Shown piece by piece: positions 1 through 8,671 of a stretch of DNA of 64,000 bases. The position numbers were made by a program, and so were the translations under genes. The notes under the pieces are model-generated. The model ran no database searches, was not told the DNA's origin, and was given only the letters and a program-made list of their open reading frames with translations. The stretch is from Lactobacillus kullabergensis. Its GTDB lineage: Bacteria > Bacillota > Bacilli > Lactobacillales > Lactobacillaceae. Within the stretch, counting starts at the first letter, position 1. Every line of letters begins with the position of its first letter. The DNA lies in NCBI RefSeq assembly GCF_000967195.1, contig NZ_KQ033871.1, positions 1,346,569 to 1,410,568 on the forward strand, written 5' to 3'.

Positions 1-361
1 CTTTTTGATCCCTTTTTAATTTGGTCTCATAAACTCGCTTCCAGTGATTGTGATTAATATTATCAACAAAGGCTTGATCTTTTTTTAATTCCTTTTCAGT
101 TTGTTTAATATCTTTTTCAGTGGCCTTGTATGATTTTCCTTGCGGTGAATATCGTTTGAGTGCTTGACGATCGGCTTGTAAGGCTTCCTTTTTCATGGCA
201 ATCTGACCTTGAGCATCTCCCTTTAAAGAACCTGTACCACTGAGCTGCGTAGACTTCATGTATAATAAGCCAAAAGAAATTAATGATAAAATAACCACTG
301 AAATAATTGATAGATTGTGTTTAGTAACTTTTTTAAGTTGCAATGAAAAATATGAGCTCAT
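1..361 (-). CDS. ABC exporter membrane subunit, N-terminal part (runs off the window)
   Basis: The ATG lies at 361-359 and overlaps the TGA of the preceding ATPase gene as ATGA, which implies translational coupling. The visible product begins MSSYFSLQLKKVTKHN, then has one hydrophobic segment (about residues 17-33), followed by a long hydrophilic stretch rich in K, E, Q and D that looks extracytoplasmic and probably helical. This topology, one N-terminal membrane helix then a soluble loop, is common in ABC-2-like permeases of Gram-positive peptide exporters. The rest of the protein is outside the window, so the family is inferred mainly from the partner ATPase. Confidence 0.75.
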   Translation of the reverse strand, partial: MSSYFSLQLKKVTKHNLSIISVVILSLISFGLLYMKSTQLSGTGSLKGDAQGQIAMKKEALQADRQALKRYSPQGKSYKATEKDIKQTEKELKKDQAFVDNINHNHWKRVYETKLKRDQK

Positions 362-981
362 TGTTTTACCTCGTGCATCTTTTGCTTGTGTAAAACAAGC
401 CGGTGTAAGTTATTCACTTTAATCTCGCTGCTATAGTGAGACGTTAGAATAATACATTTATTACGCTGAGTCACCTCATTATTTAGTCGTTCATAAAGAA
501 TTGCGCGACTTTCTTCATCAAGACCGTTAGTGATCTCATCCATCAAGTAATATTCGGCGCCACTAACTAAGTACATGGCCACAATCAATTTCTGTTTCAT
601 TCCAAGCGAATACTTTTTAATCGGGACTTTGACATACTCACGTACACCCAGCAAATCAAGTTCTTGATCAAGGTCGACATTAGAATGCCATTGTCTTTTC
701 ACGAATTTTAAGTAATCAAGGCTAGTTAAATTGACGTTCAACCATTCATTGCTTTCAAAGAAAAAAAGCTTACGCTTATTTTTGGCATATGGTTTTCCGT
801 CTAATAAGACTTTACCAGAAGAAACTGGAATAAGATCCGTAACAGCACGCAAGAAACTTGTTTTACCAGAACCGTTTTCTGCAGCAATTTGATAAAATTG
901 ACCGGGTGCAAATTGATAAGAAAAATCATGCAGGATTGGCTGCCTGGTTTTGAGTGATAGGTTTTGGACTGTTAACATCAT
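358..981 (-). CDS. ABC transporter ATP-binding protein
   Basis: A 207-residue ABC ATPase. Walker A is GSGKTS near residue 38, the signature is YSLGMKQK near residue 122, and Walker B is YYLMDEITNGLD near residue 144, with the switch histidine in LTSHYSSE near residue 180. The small size, with no fused membrane domain, is that of ABC-2/antimicrobial-peptide exporter ATPases. An AAGGAG motif lies 3 nt before the first ATG and 6 nt before a second ATG (978), so the protein may start at the second Met. It is coupled to the downstream permease by an ATGA overlap. The substrate is unknown. Its promoter closely matches that of the ABC operon at 39.4-41.4 kb. Confidence 0.9.
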   Translation of the reverse strand: MMLTVQNLSLKTRQPILHDFSYQFAPGQFYQIAAENGSGKTSFLRAVTDLIPVSSGKVLLDGKPYAKNKRKLFFFESNEWLNVNLTSLDYLKFVKRQWHSNVDLDQELDLLGVREYVKVPIKKYSLGMKQKLIVAMYLVSGAEYYLMDEITNGLDEESRAILYERLNNEVTQRNKCIILTSHYSSEIKVNNLHRLVLHKQKMHEVKQ

Positions 982-1019
982 TGTCTCCTTTTTGAGTGGT
1001 GAATTAAGTTGAAATGATA

Positions 1020-1054
1020 GAATACTATATCAGGATATCATTTAATTATATCAA
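1020..1054 (-). promoter_or_regulatory. Promoter/operator of the first ABC operon
   Basis: On the minus strand there is TTGATA, a 19-nt spacer and an extended -10 TGATATAGT, ending about 40 nt before the ATPase start. An ATATC-CT-GATAT inverted repeat overlaps the -10. The same block, with small indels, lies upstream of the ABC operon at 41.4 kb (41432-41464). The match supports real function; the regulator is not in this window. Confidence 0.6.
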
Positions 1055-1494
1055 TTTCATTGTTTTTTGATTAGTAGTTTAAACATTTCCTCTATTTATT
1101 TGTAGGAACTTGGTTATATTTGAGTTTTATTAATAGTTCATCTTTATAAAATTCATAATCAAAATGATTATCAAATTTTGTATTTCTTGAACTTATTTTT
1201 TTGATTTCCTATTTTACCTGTTTGACTTTATTATAATCTGGTAGGAAAACTAAATTAAAAAATGTCATATATGATTTTTGAAATGACTAAATTAACTAAA
1301 CAAGATAAAATTCAAATCTTTTTCAGAGTTTTGATAATAGGCTTCATTAATTAGTTGATTAAATTCTGCTTCTTTTCAATCAAAGGACTGATCACGCTCA
1401 TTCAGTCATTGATATATAAATTTAATGTTTAAAATAGTTAATCTTAAAACGTATAATGACAAAAAAGGTCTAGGAAAAGCTAGCCCTCTTGACT

Positions 1495-1543
1495 TAATAA
1501 AACTAAAGCCGACAAACCACTTTTTTAGTGATTCGCCGGCTCT
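1495..1543 (-). terminator. Rho-independent terminator of the tsaD operon
   Basis: Minus strand: AGCCG(G)CGAATCAC pairs, with wobbles, with GTGGTTTGTCGGCT around an A-rich loop, followed by TTAGTTTTATT. It lies about 50 nt after the tsaD stop and closes the long housekeeping transcript. Confidence 0.75.
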
Positions 1544-1594
1544 TTTAGTAAGATCACAGATCTACTTTTTTCACAGACTCTTTTATTATTTATT

Positions 1595-2644
1595 TTATTG
1601 CAGCATTTCTGAAGCGTAAGGTAATTCTAAAGATGGATCAGCATCTAAAGTAAGATCAGTAAATTTTCCTTCTTGGTACAAGTTATAGGCTGCAGCACCG
1701 ATCATTGCAGCATTATCTCCACACAACTTTAACTCTGGCAAAATTACTTTCGGTTGTAAATTCCGAGGCAGGTTTGCTATTTCATGATTCATTCTTTCAC
1801 GTAAACCGTGGTTAGCTGCAACTCCTCCACCCATAATAAAAGTTTTTGGAGCATACTGTTTAATTGCTCTAATAGTTTTAGTAGCCAAAACATCTATTAC
1901 TGCAGCTTGGAAACTAGCAGCTAAATCATATTTATTCAGGTCTTGATGAATTTGTTCAGCATGATGATAGGTATTAATAAAAGCACTCTTTAAACCAGAA
2001 AAAGAAAAATCATAATCATCTTCTTTAATCATTGCCCGCGGAAAATCAAAGGTATCCTTTCCCTTCTGAGCCCATTCATCAATAGTTTTACCAGCGGGGT
2101 AATTAACACCGAGTACTCTTCCAATCTTGTCATAAGCTTCTCCAGCTGCGTCATCCCTAGTATCGCCAACTATTTCAAAGTGGGTTGAATCTTTTAACAA
2201 TACAATCTCTGTATGACCTCCAGAAACTTGCAAAGCAAGAGCCGGATAAGAGATTTCTTCCTTTAACTGAGCTGCCATAATGTGACCCATGATATGATCA
2301 ACGCCAATTAAAGGAATACCTGTTGCCATTGAAGCAGCTTTTGCCGCACTAACACCAATTAAAAGGGCACCTACCAAACCAGGTCCATAGGTTACCGCAA
2401 TTGCATCAATATCTTTCCAAGCTACGTGTGCTTCTTTCAATGCTTGATTGGTTATTTGAGTAATAACTTCAATATGATGACGACTAGCAACCTCAGGAAC
2501 AACACCCCCAAAACGTTGATGGCTCTTAATTTGAGTTGCTACTATCAAACTTTCCACTTCTCTGCCATTTTTGACAACAGAAGTCGAAGTCTCATCACAC
2601 GAACTTTCAAAAGCCAAAATACGGATGTCTTTTTTGTTTACCAA
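1595..2644 (-). CDS. tsaD: tRNA N6-adenosine threonylcarbamoyltransferase
   Basis: TsaD (Kae1/YgjD) transfers the threonylcarbamoyl group to A37 of ANN-decoding tRNAs together with TsaB and TsaE. Visible family signatures are FESSCDETS at the N-terminus, the metal-binding HIMGH (HxxxH) near residue 110, GGHTE near 140 and GGGVAAN near 275. I prefer the TTG at 2644, giving 349 residues, because AAAGGA lies 6 nt upstream. A GTG at 2668 (357 aa) overlaps the rimI stop and has no visible Shine-Dalgarno. It is the last gene of the tsaB-rimI-tsaD set, so two of the pathway's core proteins are co-transcribed. Confidence 0.95.
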   Translation of the reverse strand: MVNKKDIRILAFESSCDETSTSVVKNGREVESLIVATQIKSHQRFGGVVPEVASRHHIEVITQITNQALKEAHVAWKDIDAIAVTYGPGLVGALLIGVSAAKAASMATGIPLIGVDHIMGHIMAAQLKEEISYPALALQVSGGHTEIVLLKDSTHFEIVGDTRDDAAGEAYDKIGRVLGVNYPAGKTIDEWAQKGKDTFDFPRAMIKEDDYDFSFSGLKSAFINTYHHAEQIHQDLNKYDLAASFQAAVIDVLATKTIRAIKQYAPKTFIMGGGVAANHGLRERMNHEIANLPRNLQPKVILPELKLCGDNAAMIGAAAYNLYQEGKFTDLTLDADPSLELPYASEMLQ

Positions 2645-2660
2645 TTTATTTTCCTTTCTT

Positions 2661-3212
2661 TTAGTCACTTGTCAATTCAAGCACCATGTTAAAAGCATCT
2701 TGATGCGAACTCTGGTAATAATTAGGCCACACAAAACTTACTGTAAAACCTAACTTGCAATACAAATTTTGAGCAGTCAAGTTATCAACTCTTACTTCTA
2801 GACTAAGTTCTTTACAGTTTTTATTTTTAGCAATTTCAATCACTTTTTTGATTAAATAAGTACCTATACCCTTTTTTTGCCAGGCCGAATCAACCATCAG
2901 ATTAGTAATATGTGCACTACTAACGTCAAAATGCACACCAATTAAGCCAATGACACACTGAGTTTGCAATACAACTAAATACAGTGAATCATTTCTACTT
3001 ATTTCAGTATGAAAAGCCATTGAATTCCACGGTTGTTTACCCTGATAAAGACTTTGCTCCAATAACAATATTGCAGAAATATCTTTAACTTGGGCTTGCC
3101 TGATACTCAGACTAGATTGATTCACAATGATTTTTTCTGGGACAAACTTAATAAACTTTTTTCCTTTTGCTAAAAGCCAAAAAGACCCAAAATGCTTAAA
3201 CTTCTTCCACAT
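2661..3212 (-). CDS. rimI: [Ribosomal protein S18]-alanine N-acetyltransferase
   Basis: A 183-residue GNAT acetyltransferase. The acetyl-CoA loop QKKGIGT (Q/RxxGxG) is at about residue 130, preceded by the beta-strand [11 protein letters not shown], and a NLYCKLGF motif typical of RimI follows near residue 165. The position between tsaB and tsaD is the conserved Firmicute arrangement and supports RimI over a generic GNAT. The reading frame stays open upstream into tsaB, but the first 37 codons of that extension are an out-of-frame shadow of tsaB. The ATG at 3212 (MWKKFKHFG) is preferred and overlaps tsaB by 17 nt. Confidence 0.9.
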   Translation of the reverse strand: MWKKFKHFGSFWLLAKGKKFIKFVPEKIIVNQSSLSIRQAQVKDISAILLLEQSLYQGKQPWNSMAFHTEISRNDSLYLVVLQTQCVIGLIGVHFDVSSAHITNLMVDSAWQKKGIGTYLIKKVIEIAKNKNCKELSLEVRVDNLTAQNLYCKLGFTVSFVWPNYYQSSHQDAFNMVLELTSD

Positions 3213-3942
3213 AATTGCTATCTGGTTTATAGGCTTCCCCTGTCTTTTTATGCCAGTCAATTTCAGCTTGCGTGCGACGCAAATAATTCGGCAATAATTG
3301 ATCAGGGTCATCAGGTTTAGCATTCAGAGCCAGCTTACCTATTAAACCAGCATGAACAACATTCTGTTTTTCCGTGGCAAAACTGAAGGGAATATTTGTC
3401 TTTCTTATAGCCTCTTCCTGCTTTTCAAAGCCAGTCCCAACATAAATAACATTTTCCAGATTGTTATCTGCACAATATTCTTCTACTGCGCTTAAAAGTG
3501 TGTCAATATGATAGTGCCCATCAGGTATTACACATTCAGGGCCCCAATCATTTTCCTTATTTATATAAGCACCAGCAAAATAGTTATCATTACGGGCATC
3601 AATTCCAGCCACTATTAAAGTGCCTTCTTCTGCACAACTTGCAGCCAGTGCTTGTAAAGTAGAAATGCCTACTACATCTTTATGTAATATGCTGGCAAAC
3701 ATTTTTACCGTAGTTACACCAATCCGTAATCCAGTATATGAACCCGGTCCTATCGCAACAGCAAAACGATCAATTTCAGCTAATTTCAGATTATGTTCTT
3801 TTAAAATTTGGTCAATTAAAGGATCTAAATGTGAACTATGATTGCGGGCATCATATTCATTTTTTTCCGCAATAATTTTACTGTCCTCATTTAAAGCCAC
3901 ACTAAGATTGTTTGTGGCAGTCGACATACTTAAAATTTTCAT
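3196..3942 (-). CDS. tsaB: tRNA threonylcarbamoyladenosine biosynthesis protein TsaB
   Basis: A 248-residue ASKHA-fold protein that is the structural partner of TsaD in t6A synthesis. It starts MKILSMSTATNNLSVAL, the typical TsaB opening that mimics TsaD's DxSxxxxS strand, and has the conserved GPGSYTGLRIG block near residue 70 and GIDARNDNYF near 115. The length fits the family. It lies 27 nt downstream of the folT-like gene and overlaps rimI, consistent with one operon. Confidence 0.93.
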   Translation of the reverse strand: MKILSMSTATNNLSVALNEDSKIIAEKNEYDARNHSSHLDPLIDQILKEHNLKLAEIDRFAVAIGPGSYTGLRIGVTTVKMFASILHKDVVGISTLQALAASCAEEGTLIVAGIDARNDNYFAGAYINKENDWGPECVIPDGHYHIDTLLSAVEEYCADNNLENVIYVGTGFEKQEEAIRKTNIPFSFATEKQNVVHAGLIGKLALNAKPDDPDQLLPNYLRRTQAEIDWHKKTGEAYKPDSNYVEEV

Positions 3943-3969
3943 TCTAAAATTTTTATACTCTTTTCAAAA

Positions 3970-4488
3970 TTACCTTTTGATTTTAACGCGTGAAATGGCG
4001 TTCAAAACAAAGTAACTAATAATCATCTCTAACCACGGCGTAATCGCTTCTTTAGGTATTCGTTGAATAAGGACAACGCGAAAGTCCATCCCGTATAAAA
4101 GGTGCACCCATAAAGTATTTAACCCAATATTAACGAAAACAGTTACCAGTAGAGTCGCAAGAATTATCCGCCAGACTTTGACTGGTTTTTGGTAAAACAC
4201 TAAACCATAGATAAAGGGGCCAATCATGGCACTTAAAGTAAAGCCGAGGAAAAAGCCCCCTTGATTGCCAAATAGAGCTGATGAAACTAAGTCACTAATT
4301 CCACCGCCTACACTACCCCAGACTGGACCAAAAAGGTAACCCAGCATCACACTGCCTATAAATCCCAGGCTAACATGCACAATAGTTGTTCCAACTGTAA
4401 AACGACTAAGAATAATTTTCATTGCCACGATAATTCCTAAAAGGACAAGATCACGCAATTCGACCTTAAGCATCTCTTTAATAGTCAT
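3970..4488 (-). CDS. folT: ECF transporter S component, folate type (FolT-like)
   Basis: A small hydrophobic protein of 172 residues from the ATG at 4488, or 175 from a GTG at 4497, with about five to six membrane helices. The segment IGSVMLGYLFGPVWGSVGGG followed by ISDLVSSALFG is characteristic of FolT, the substrate-binding S component that works with the shared EcfA-EcfA'-EcfT energising module encoded elsewhere. Folate specificity is inferred from family resemblance, since S components differ mainly in a few loop residues. No THF riboswitch is visible in the short gap upstream. It sits in an operon of unrelated housekeeping genes. Confidence 0.8.
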   Translation of the reverse strand: MTIKEMLKVELRDLVLLGIIVAMKIILSRFTVGTTIVHVSLGFIGSVMLGYLFGPVWGSVGGGISDLVSSALFGNQGGFFLGFTLSAMIGPFIYGLVFYQKPVKVWRIILATLLVTVFVNIGLNTLWVHLLYGMDFRVVLIQRIPKEAITPWLEMIISYFVLNAISRVKIKR

Positions 4489-4543
4489 TTGCAGCACTTT
4501 CTTTCTTCAATTAATTTGTGTAAGAACACAAAAAACAATTATA

Positions 4544-5281
4544 TTATAATTTGCGCCAAGTTAGTTCACAAACAGCTTTGTCATTTTTGTCTTCATCTGC
4601 AATTGTATGATAAGATTTAATACCTGTTTCGTTTTTAATTACGCTCACGCGCGAATATGGGGTTTCACCATAGCGCACTTCAAGGTTAAATTTAATATCA
4701 ATAGTCTTGACAATATGATTTTTCAAAAAATCGCGATCCAATGTATCAATAAACCAGTTAAAATAGTGGCCATTGGTCATGTGATGGTTTGTATCTAAAT
4801 CATCATAACGAACCCGATATTGTTTCTCTTTTTGATATTTATCCTGAACTCTTAATCTAGGAAAACGAGGTAATTTTTTTAGAAGTGGAACGCCTATTTC
4901 AGCCATCATTTCTTTGTCTGTGGAAACCAGCTTACGAGTTTTTAAATCAAATAGCACCCATTCACTCTTAACAGTTATTAGTTCATTTCCGCTTTGATCT
5001 GTAAAAGCATAATTTCTATATTCTAAAAAACGGTTATAGCCGAATGGTTCGGTTGTGATGGTAATTTCTTCATTTGGTCTGGGCAGACGCGCCACTTCAA
5101 TATGATATTGTGTTACAACCCAGCCTAATCCTCTTTTAGTTAACGCACTTGTACTGCCATTGCCTGAGTCTAATTGATGCTCTGAAACGCTCATCATTAA
5201 ATCAATCATTGCAGGCAATTTCAAATTTTTATTTTCATCACACTCATAATAATTTACTATATGCTTTTCACTATACTTCAT
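4544..5281 (-). CDS. Acyl-ACP thioesterase
   Basis: A 245-residue double hot-dog thioesterase of the FatA/FatB-like family found in lactobacilli. It hydrolyses acyl-ACP to free fatty acid and ACP. The N-terminal hot dog starts YSEKHIVNYYECDENKNLKL, and the second begins YRVRYDDLDTNHHMTNGHYFN near residue 150. In this second repeat D-x-N-x-H-x-x-N (DTNHHMTN) supplies the expected catalytic Asn/His residues. The start ATG at 5281 is 8 nt from the rsmI stop, so it belongs to the same transcript. No substrate chain length can be read from sequence. Confidence 0.88.
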   Translation of the reverse strand: MKYSEKHIVNYYECDENKNLKLPAMIDLMMSVSEHQLDSGNGSTSALTKRGLGWVVTQYHIEVARLPRPNEEITITTEPFGYNRFLEYRNYAFTDQSGNELITVKSEWVLFDLKTRKLVSTDKEMMAEIGVPLLKKLPRFPRLRVQDKYQKEKQYRVRYDDLDTNHHMTNGHYFNWFIDTLDRDFLKNHIVKTIDIKFNLEVRYGETPYSRVSVIKNETGIKSYHTIADEDKNDKAVCELTWRKL

Positions 5282-5289
5282 ACTTTCAC

Positions 5290-6144
5290 CTACTTTTGAT
5301 GATAACGTTCATATAACTCATTTTTTGAAACATTATTTTCTTGAGCTACTGTCTTAATCGCCGATTTTTTACTTTCTCCTGTGTCAACCAACCGATTCAC
5401 CGCTTTAATTAATTCGGCCCACGACAATTGCGTTTCTTGAGCGGCATTAGGAGAGATTAAAACAACGAATTCACCTCTAGGAGCATTTTGTTCAAAATAA
5501 TCTGTAACCTCACTGATTGTACCACGAATAAATTCTTCATGAATTTTTGTAAGCTCTCTGGCAACAACAATTTTTCGTTCAGAATCCAGTATTGCGGACA
5601 TATTATTGAGAGTTTTTATTAATCTGTGTGGTGCTTCATAAAAAATAGAGGTAGCTCGTGCTTCTTTCATTTGTTCAAAAAAAGGCTGTTGTTCACTTTT
5701 TTTGCGTGGTAAAAAGCCATAATAGGTAAAGGGTTGGGCGTCAAAGCCAGAGGCAATTAGGGCGGTAGCAAATGCAGAAGCACCGGGCAGAGGAACTACG
5801 GGAATATTATTTTTGATACATTCTTGCACCAAAATGTATCCCGGATCTGAAATGACAGGCATCCCCGCATCGCTAATTTCAGCGATAACCGCACCATCCT
5901 TCATTAGCTTAATTAATTCCGGTGCCCTTTCTTTTGAATTATATTTGTGAAAGGAAAGCATATGATTATGAACCCCAATTTTTTCAAGCAGGATGCCACT
6001 TGTTCTAGTATCCTCAGCAGCAATATAATCAGCTTCCTGTAAAATTCTTTTTGCTCTAAGGGTAATGTCTTCAAGGTTACCAATAGGAGTTGGCACTAAA
6101 TAAAGTTTGCCGCTGTCTTGACCATAACTACTTTGCCTTTGCAT
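5290..6144 (-). CDS. rsmI: 16S rRNA (cytidine1402-2'-O)-methyltransferase
   Basis: A 284-residue tetrapyrrole-methylase-fold enzyme that 2'-O-methylates C1402 in the ribosomal P site. Signatures are LYLVPTPIGNLEDIT at the N-terminus, AAEDTRTSG near 38, SDAGMPVISDPG near 92 (SAM-binding) and PLPGASAFATAL near 119. Its order holB-yabA-rsmI matches Bacillus. A short helical C-terminal region ends YERYHQK. It starts 12 nt after the yabA stop. Confidence 0.95.
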   Translation of the reverse strand: MQRQSSYGQDSGKLYLVPTPIGNLEDITLRAKRILQEADYIAAEDTRTSGILLEKIGVHNHMLSFHKYNSKERAPELIKLMKDGAVIAEISDAGMPVISDPGYILVQECIKNNIPVVPLPGASAFATALIASGFDAQPFTYYGFLPRKKSEQQPFFEQMKEARATSIFYEAPHRLIKTLNNMSAILDSERKIVVARELTKIHEEFIRGTISEVTDYFEQNAPRGEFVVLISPNAAQETQLSWAELIKAVNRLVDTGESKKSAIKTVAQENNVSKNELYERYHQK

Positions 6145-6156
6145 TTAATCAATCCT

Positions 6157-6495
6157 TTAATGTTTTTTCTTTTTCTCGCCAAAATTATCAAGAATATCCA
6201 AACAAAACATGCAGTCAGTATTAGGATCACGGTGAGAGCCATAGTACATATTGCAAATATGGTAACCTGAGCTGTAAATTTGCCGTAAAGATTCAAGACC
6301 ACTCTGAGTTTTAACGGTGCTATTGTGGGCATTATTCATTTTGTCCATTTTTTCACGCAGCAATTGATTCTCTACTTTTAATTCCGTATTTTCTTTCAAC
6401 GTTTCCAAAATACTATTTTCTAAACTTTCGATTGTTTTGGTCATGCTAACCATTGAATCGTGAAGTTGTTCCAACTTTGAATAAGAATCCACCAT
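6157..6495 (-). CDS. yabA: Replication initiation control protein YabA
   Basis: A 112-residue protein with an N-terminal coiled coil (about residues 5-55, heptad-rich in L, E and K) and a C-terminal zinc domain with HICNMYYG followed by CMFC, matching the HxC...CxxC ligands of YabA. YabA bridges DnaA and DnaN and restrains initiation. The ATG at 6495 is preferred; a GTG at 6501 would add two residues and directly abuts the holB TAG. Gene order holB-yabA-rsmI supports the call. Confidence 0.93.
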   Translation of the reverse strand: MVDSYSKLEQLHDSMVSMTKTIESLENSILETLKENTELKVENQLLREKMDKMNNAHNSTVKTQSGLESLRQIYSSGYHICNMYYGSHRDPNTDCMFCLDILDNFGEKKKKH

Positions 6496-6501
6496 GAACA
6501 C

Positions 6502-7362
6502 CTACCGCTTCCATTGTAAAGCAAGAAAGTCGAGTAAATTGCGAAAACCAACATTGCTGTATTGCATTTTGTCAATTTCAAGCAAATACTTTAGCATCCT
6601 TGCCCCGTTTTTTTGATTATTGCTGTTTAATTCTGCTTGAGCCCATTTTTTAAGTAAAAAGAGAACGTAATTTTGCTCACTTTTGCTTTTTGCCATTTCT
6701 GCTAACTGATGTGCACTCACAAGTGAAAGTGAGTTATGTTCAAGCATTTCTTGGTAAAAATATTTGCTTCCTTTATCTAATTCAGCTGTATCTTCCAGTG
6801 AGTCAACTTCACTCGGACTAAAACCATTTGCCAGTAATTCTTCACTCTTGTCATGTTTTTTTTGTTTGAGCGTAAAATTAATAATTTGAGTGCGTGAACG
6901 AATCGTTGGCAGAATTTGATCAGTATTATTTGTGATTAAAATAGTAACAACAGGAGCAATAGGTTCTTCTAATAAATTAAGTAAAGCATTAGCTGCAGGC
7001 AAAGTTAACTTCTGGGCTTCATTAATAAAAAAGAAGCGCACACTGCTTTGAACCGGACTTTTAGCTAGTTCTTCCTTCAAAACACGAACTTGATCAATTC
7101 CCAAATTTTGCTTGCCTTCAGGCTCTATCATTAGTACATCAGGGTGGTTGCCGGAAATAATTTGCCTGCAATTCTGACACGTACCATCCGGTTTTTCAGT
7201 GCCACTACAATTAAAAAGGCAAGCTAGCCAATAGGCAGTATTTAATGCCTGAACTTCATTGGCATCAACAAATAAGTAGCTATGGGCCAATTTGTTTTGC
7301 TCAAAAGCTTGACGCAAAAGTTCAGACTGTTTCTTGCCTCTTTCTCTAATATCGACGGACAT
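6502..7362 (-). CDS. holB: DNA polymerase III delta' subunit
   Basis: A 286-residue clamp-loader protein. It resembles the AAA+ N-terminal domain of DnaX: HSYLFVDANE takes the place of the P-loop (degenerate, as expected for delta'), with zinc cysteines in CLFNCSG and CQNC, the FFINEAQKLTLPAANALLNLLEEP box and a TIRSRTQ sensor segment (SRC-like). It overlaps the darA stop as TGATG. It works with DnaX (encoded upstream in this block) and HolA in loading the beta clamp. Confidence 0.93.
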   Translation of the reverse strand: MSVDIRERGKKQSELLRQAFEQNKLAHSYLFVDANEVQALNTAYWLACLFNCSGTEKPDGTCQNCRQIISGNHPDVLMIEPEGKQNLGIDQVRVLKEELAKSPVQSSVRFFFINEAQKLTLPAANALLNLLEEPIAPVVTILITNNTDQILPTIRSRTQIINFTLKQKKHDKSEELLANGFSPSEVDSLEDTAELDKGSKYFYQEMLEHNSLSLVSAHQLAEMAKSKSEQNYVLFLLKKWAQAELNSNNQKNGARMLKYLLEIDKMQYSNVGFRNLLDFLALQWKR

Positions 7363-7685
7363 CAGAATTGCTTGAATTCATCAACAGGCAAAACAAAACA
7401 CGTAGCTCCCCCAACTGTAATTTTTACTGGCTGGCTACTCATTTCAAAACCTGTCATCACCAAATTAGGATTCATATATTCTTCACGAGATTTGGACTCT
7501 TCCTTAATGATGCGCAAAACCTGCTTAACATGTTTATCATCTATTCCGATAAGAAAAGTAGTATTACCTTCACTTAAAAATCCTCCGGTCGTAGCAAGCT
7601 TAGTCGCACGAATGCTTTCCTTGACAAAGGTACGCTGCAGCCTATTAGCATCTTCTTTTTGAACAATTGCAACTATTAACTTCAT
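7362..7685 (-). CDS. darA: Cyclic-di-AMP receptor (DarA/PstA-like)
   Basis: A 107-residue PII-like protein that begins MKLIVAIVQKEDANRLQRTF and contains ATKLATTGGFLSEGNTTFLIG, the family's c-di-AMP-binding T-loop/strand region. The tail GGATCFVLPVDEFKQF is also typical. It is the YaaQ position between tmk and holB in Bacillus. Known homologues (PstA, DarA) bind c-di-AMP; the downstream target is not established. Despite the alternative name PstA, it is unrelated to the phosphate permease further along. Confidence 0.92.
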   Translation of the reverse strand: MKLIVAIVQKEDANRLQRTFVKESIRATKLATTGGFLSEGNTTFLIGIDDKHVKQVLRIIKEESKSREEYMNPNLVMTGFEMSSQPVKITVGGATCFVLPVDEFKQF

Positions 7686-7690
7686 TTTAA

Positions 7691-8338
7691 TCAGTCCTTT
7701 AATAAATCTGCTGGTAATTGGTTTGCAATTATTTTAACACAATCTTCTACTACTAAATTAAAGGGTTTATTTGCATCAACTACCTTTATTCTTTCAGGAT
7801 GAGCCTTAATTACTTTTTGATAACCCTGGTAAACTTTTTGATGAAAATTTAATTTTTCCTGTTCCAAACGATCTTCTTGACCGGCTCTTTCTTTAGCAAT
7901 TCTGGTTAATCCAACTTGCGGTTTAACATCTAAAAAAATAGTTAGATCGGGTTCAATTTTACTTGTAGCAAAATCATTAATCTGTTTTACTGCAGCAATA
8001 CTTAATTCTCGTCCTGCACCTTGATAGGCCAATGAACTATCAACAAAACGATCTGAAAAAACTATTTTCCCTGCTTTAAGTGCTGGTATGACTGTTTCAA
8101 ACATATGCTGACTGCGAGAAGCTGCATAAAGCAAAGCTTCAGTTTTGGCAGACATTTCTTCATTAACTGGGTCTAAAATTAATTGGCGGATTTTCTCAGC
8201 AATTTTTGATCCCCCTGGCTCCCGAGTCACTAGATATTGTGTCTTAAGTCTAGGAGCAATTTCTGCCACAACTTGCTTTAAAACTGTACTTTTTCCAGAT
8301 CCATCCGGTCCTTCAAAACTGATAAAATAACTCTTCAT
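7691..8338 (-). CDS. tmk: Thymidylate kinase
   Basis: A 215-residue dTMP kinase making dTDP for DNA synthesis. P-loop [10 protein letters not shown] is near residue 10, the DR motif is in [17 protein letters not shown] near 93, and the LID-like segment [13 protein letters not shown] is near 150. The start ATG at 8338 has GGAG 6 nt upstream; an ATG at 8350 in the same frame overlaps that motif and is less likely. It heads the tmk-darA-holB-yabA-rsmI unit after the terminator of the upstream recR group. Confidence 0.95.
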   Translation of the reverse strand: MKSYFISFEGPDGSGKSTVLKQVVAEIAPRLKTQYLVTREPGGSKIAEKIRQLILDPVNEEMSAKTEALLYAASRSQHMFETVIPALKAGKIVFSDRFVDSSLAYQGAGRELSIAAVKQINDFATSKIEPDLTIFLDVKPQVGLTRIAKERAGQEDRLEQEKLNFHQKVYQGYQKVIKAHPERIKVVDANKPFNLVVEDCVKIIANQLPADLLKD

Positions 8339-8415
8339 AAAACTCTCCATGTTTCTATTTTACAAGAGTTCTCTTTATATGAACACCCCAACGTACTTTT
8401 AATTTTTTATCAAAA

Positions 8416-8445
8416 TAAAAAGCCCTTTTGGAAAAGGACTTTACT
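8416..8445 (-). terminator. Terminator after the yaaL-like gene
   Basis: AAAGTCCTTTT pairs with AAAAGGGCTTT across a 2-nt loop, followed by TTTATTTT on the minus strand. The ascending arm overlaps the stop codon of the yaaL-like gene. This separates the dnaX-recR group from tmk. Confidence 0.75.
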
Positions 8446-8671
8446 CTGAAATTGCATTGGTAAAACCACTAAATCTTGTATGACGATGTCGTGCTTCATC
8501 ATATAAAAATGAATACTTGGCTCTTAAAATTTTACCTGTTACTACATTATCTTCAGACATATCAAGCGTTGTCGGATCAAGATTTTTTTGAACAGCAATC
8601 TGTTCCTGTAAGTTTTCAATAGTGGTCATGAGCCACTCATCACCCATATTTTTAATTTTGTTACGTGCCAT
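8441..8671 (-). CDS. YaaL-like DUF2508 family protein
   Basis: A 76-residue acidic, helical small protein directly downstream of recR (stop and start overlap as TAATG). This is the position of yaaL in Bacillus, and the YSFLYDEARHRHTRF segment is the best-conserved part of the family. No function is established. No signal peptide or membrane segment is present. Identification rests on both context and sequence. Confidence 0.8.
   Translation of the reverse strand: MARNKIKNMGDEWLMTTIENLQEQIAVQKNLDPTTLDMSEDNVVTGKILRAKYSFLYDEARHRHTRFSGFTNAISE

Larger units (their letters stand above)
982..1594. other. Intergenic region, about 610 bp
   Basis: Very AT-rich. Apart from the promoter at 1020-1054 and the tsaD terminator at about 1495-1543, no gene, repeat or RNA could be recognised. 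A 64-codon plus-strand reading frame here runs through the terminator and looks spurious. Confidence 0.6.

Noticed and set aside
1425..1619. 64-codon plus-strand reading frame downstream of tsaD
   Set aside because: It spans the tsaD terminator hairpin and the end of tsaD on the other strand, with no ribosome binding site; coding is unlikely.
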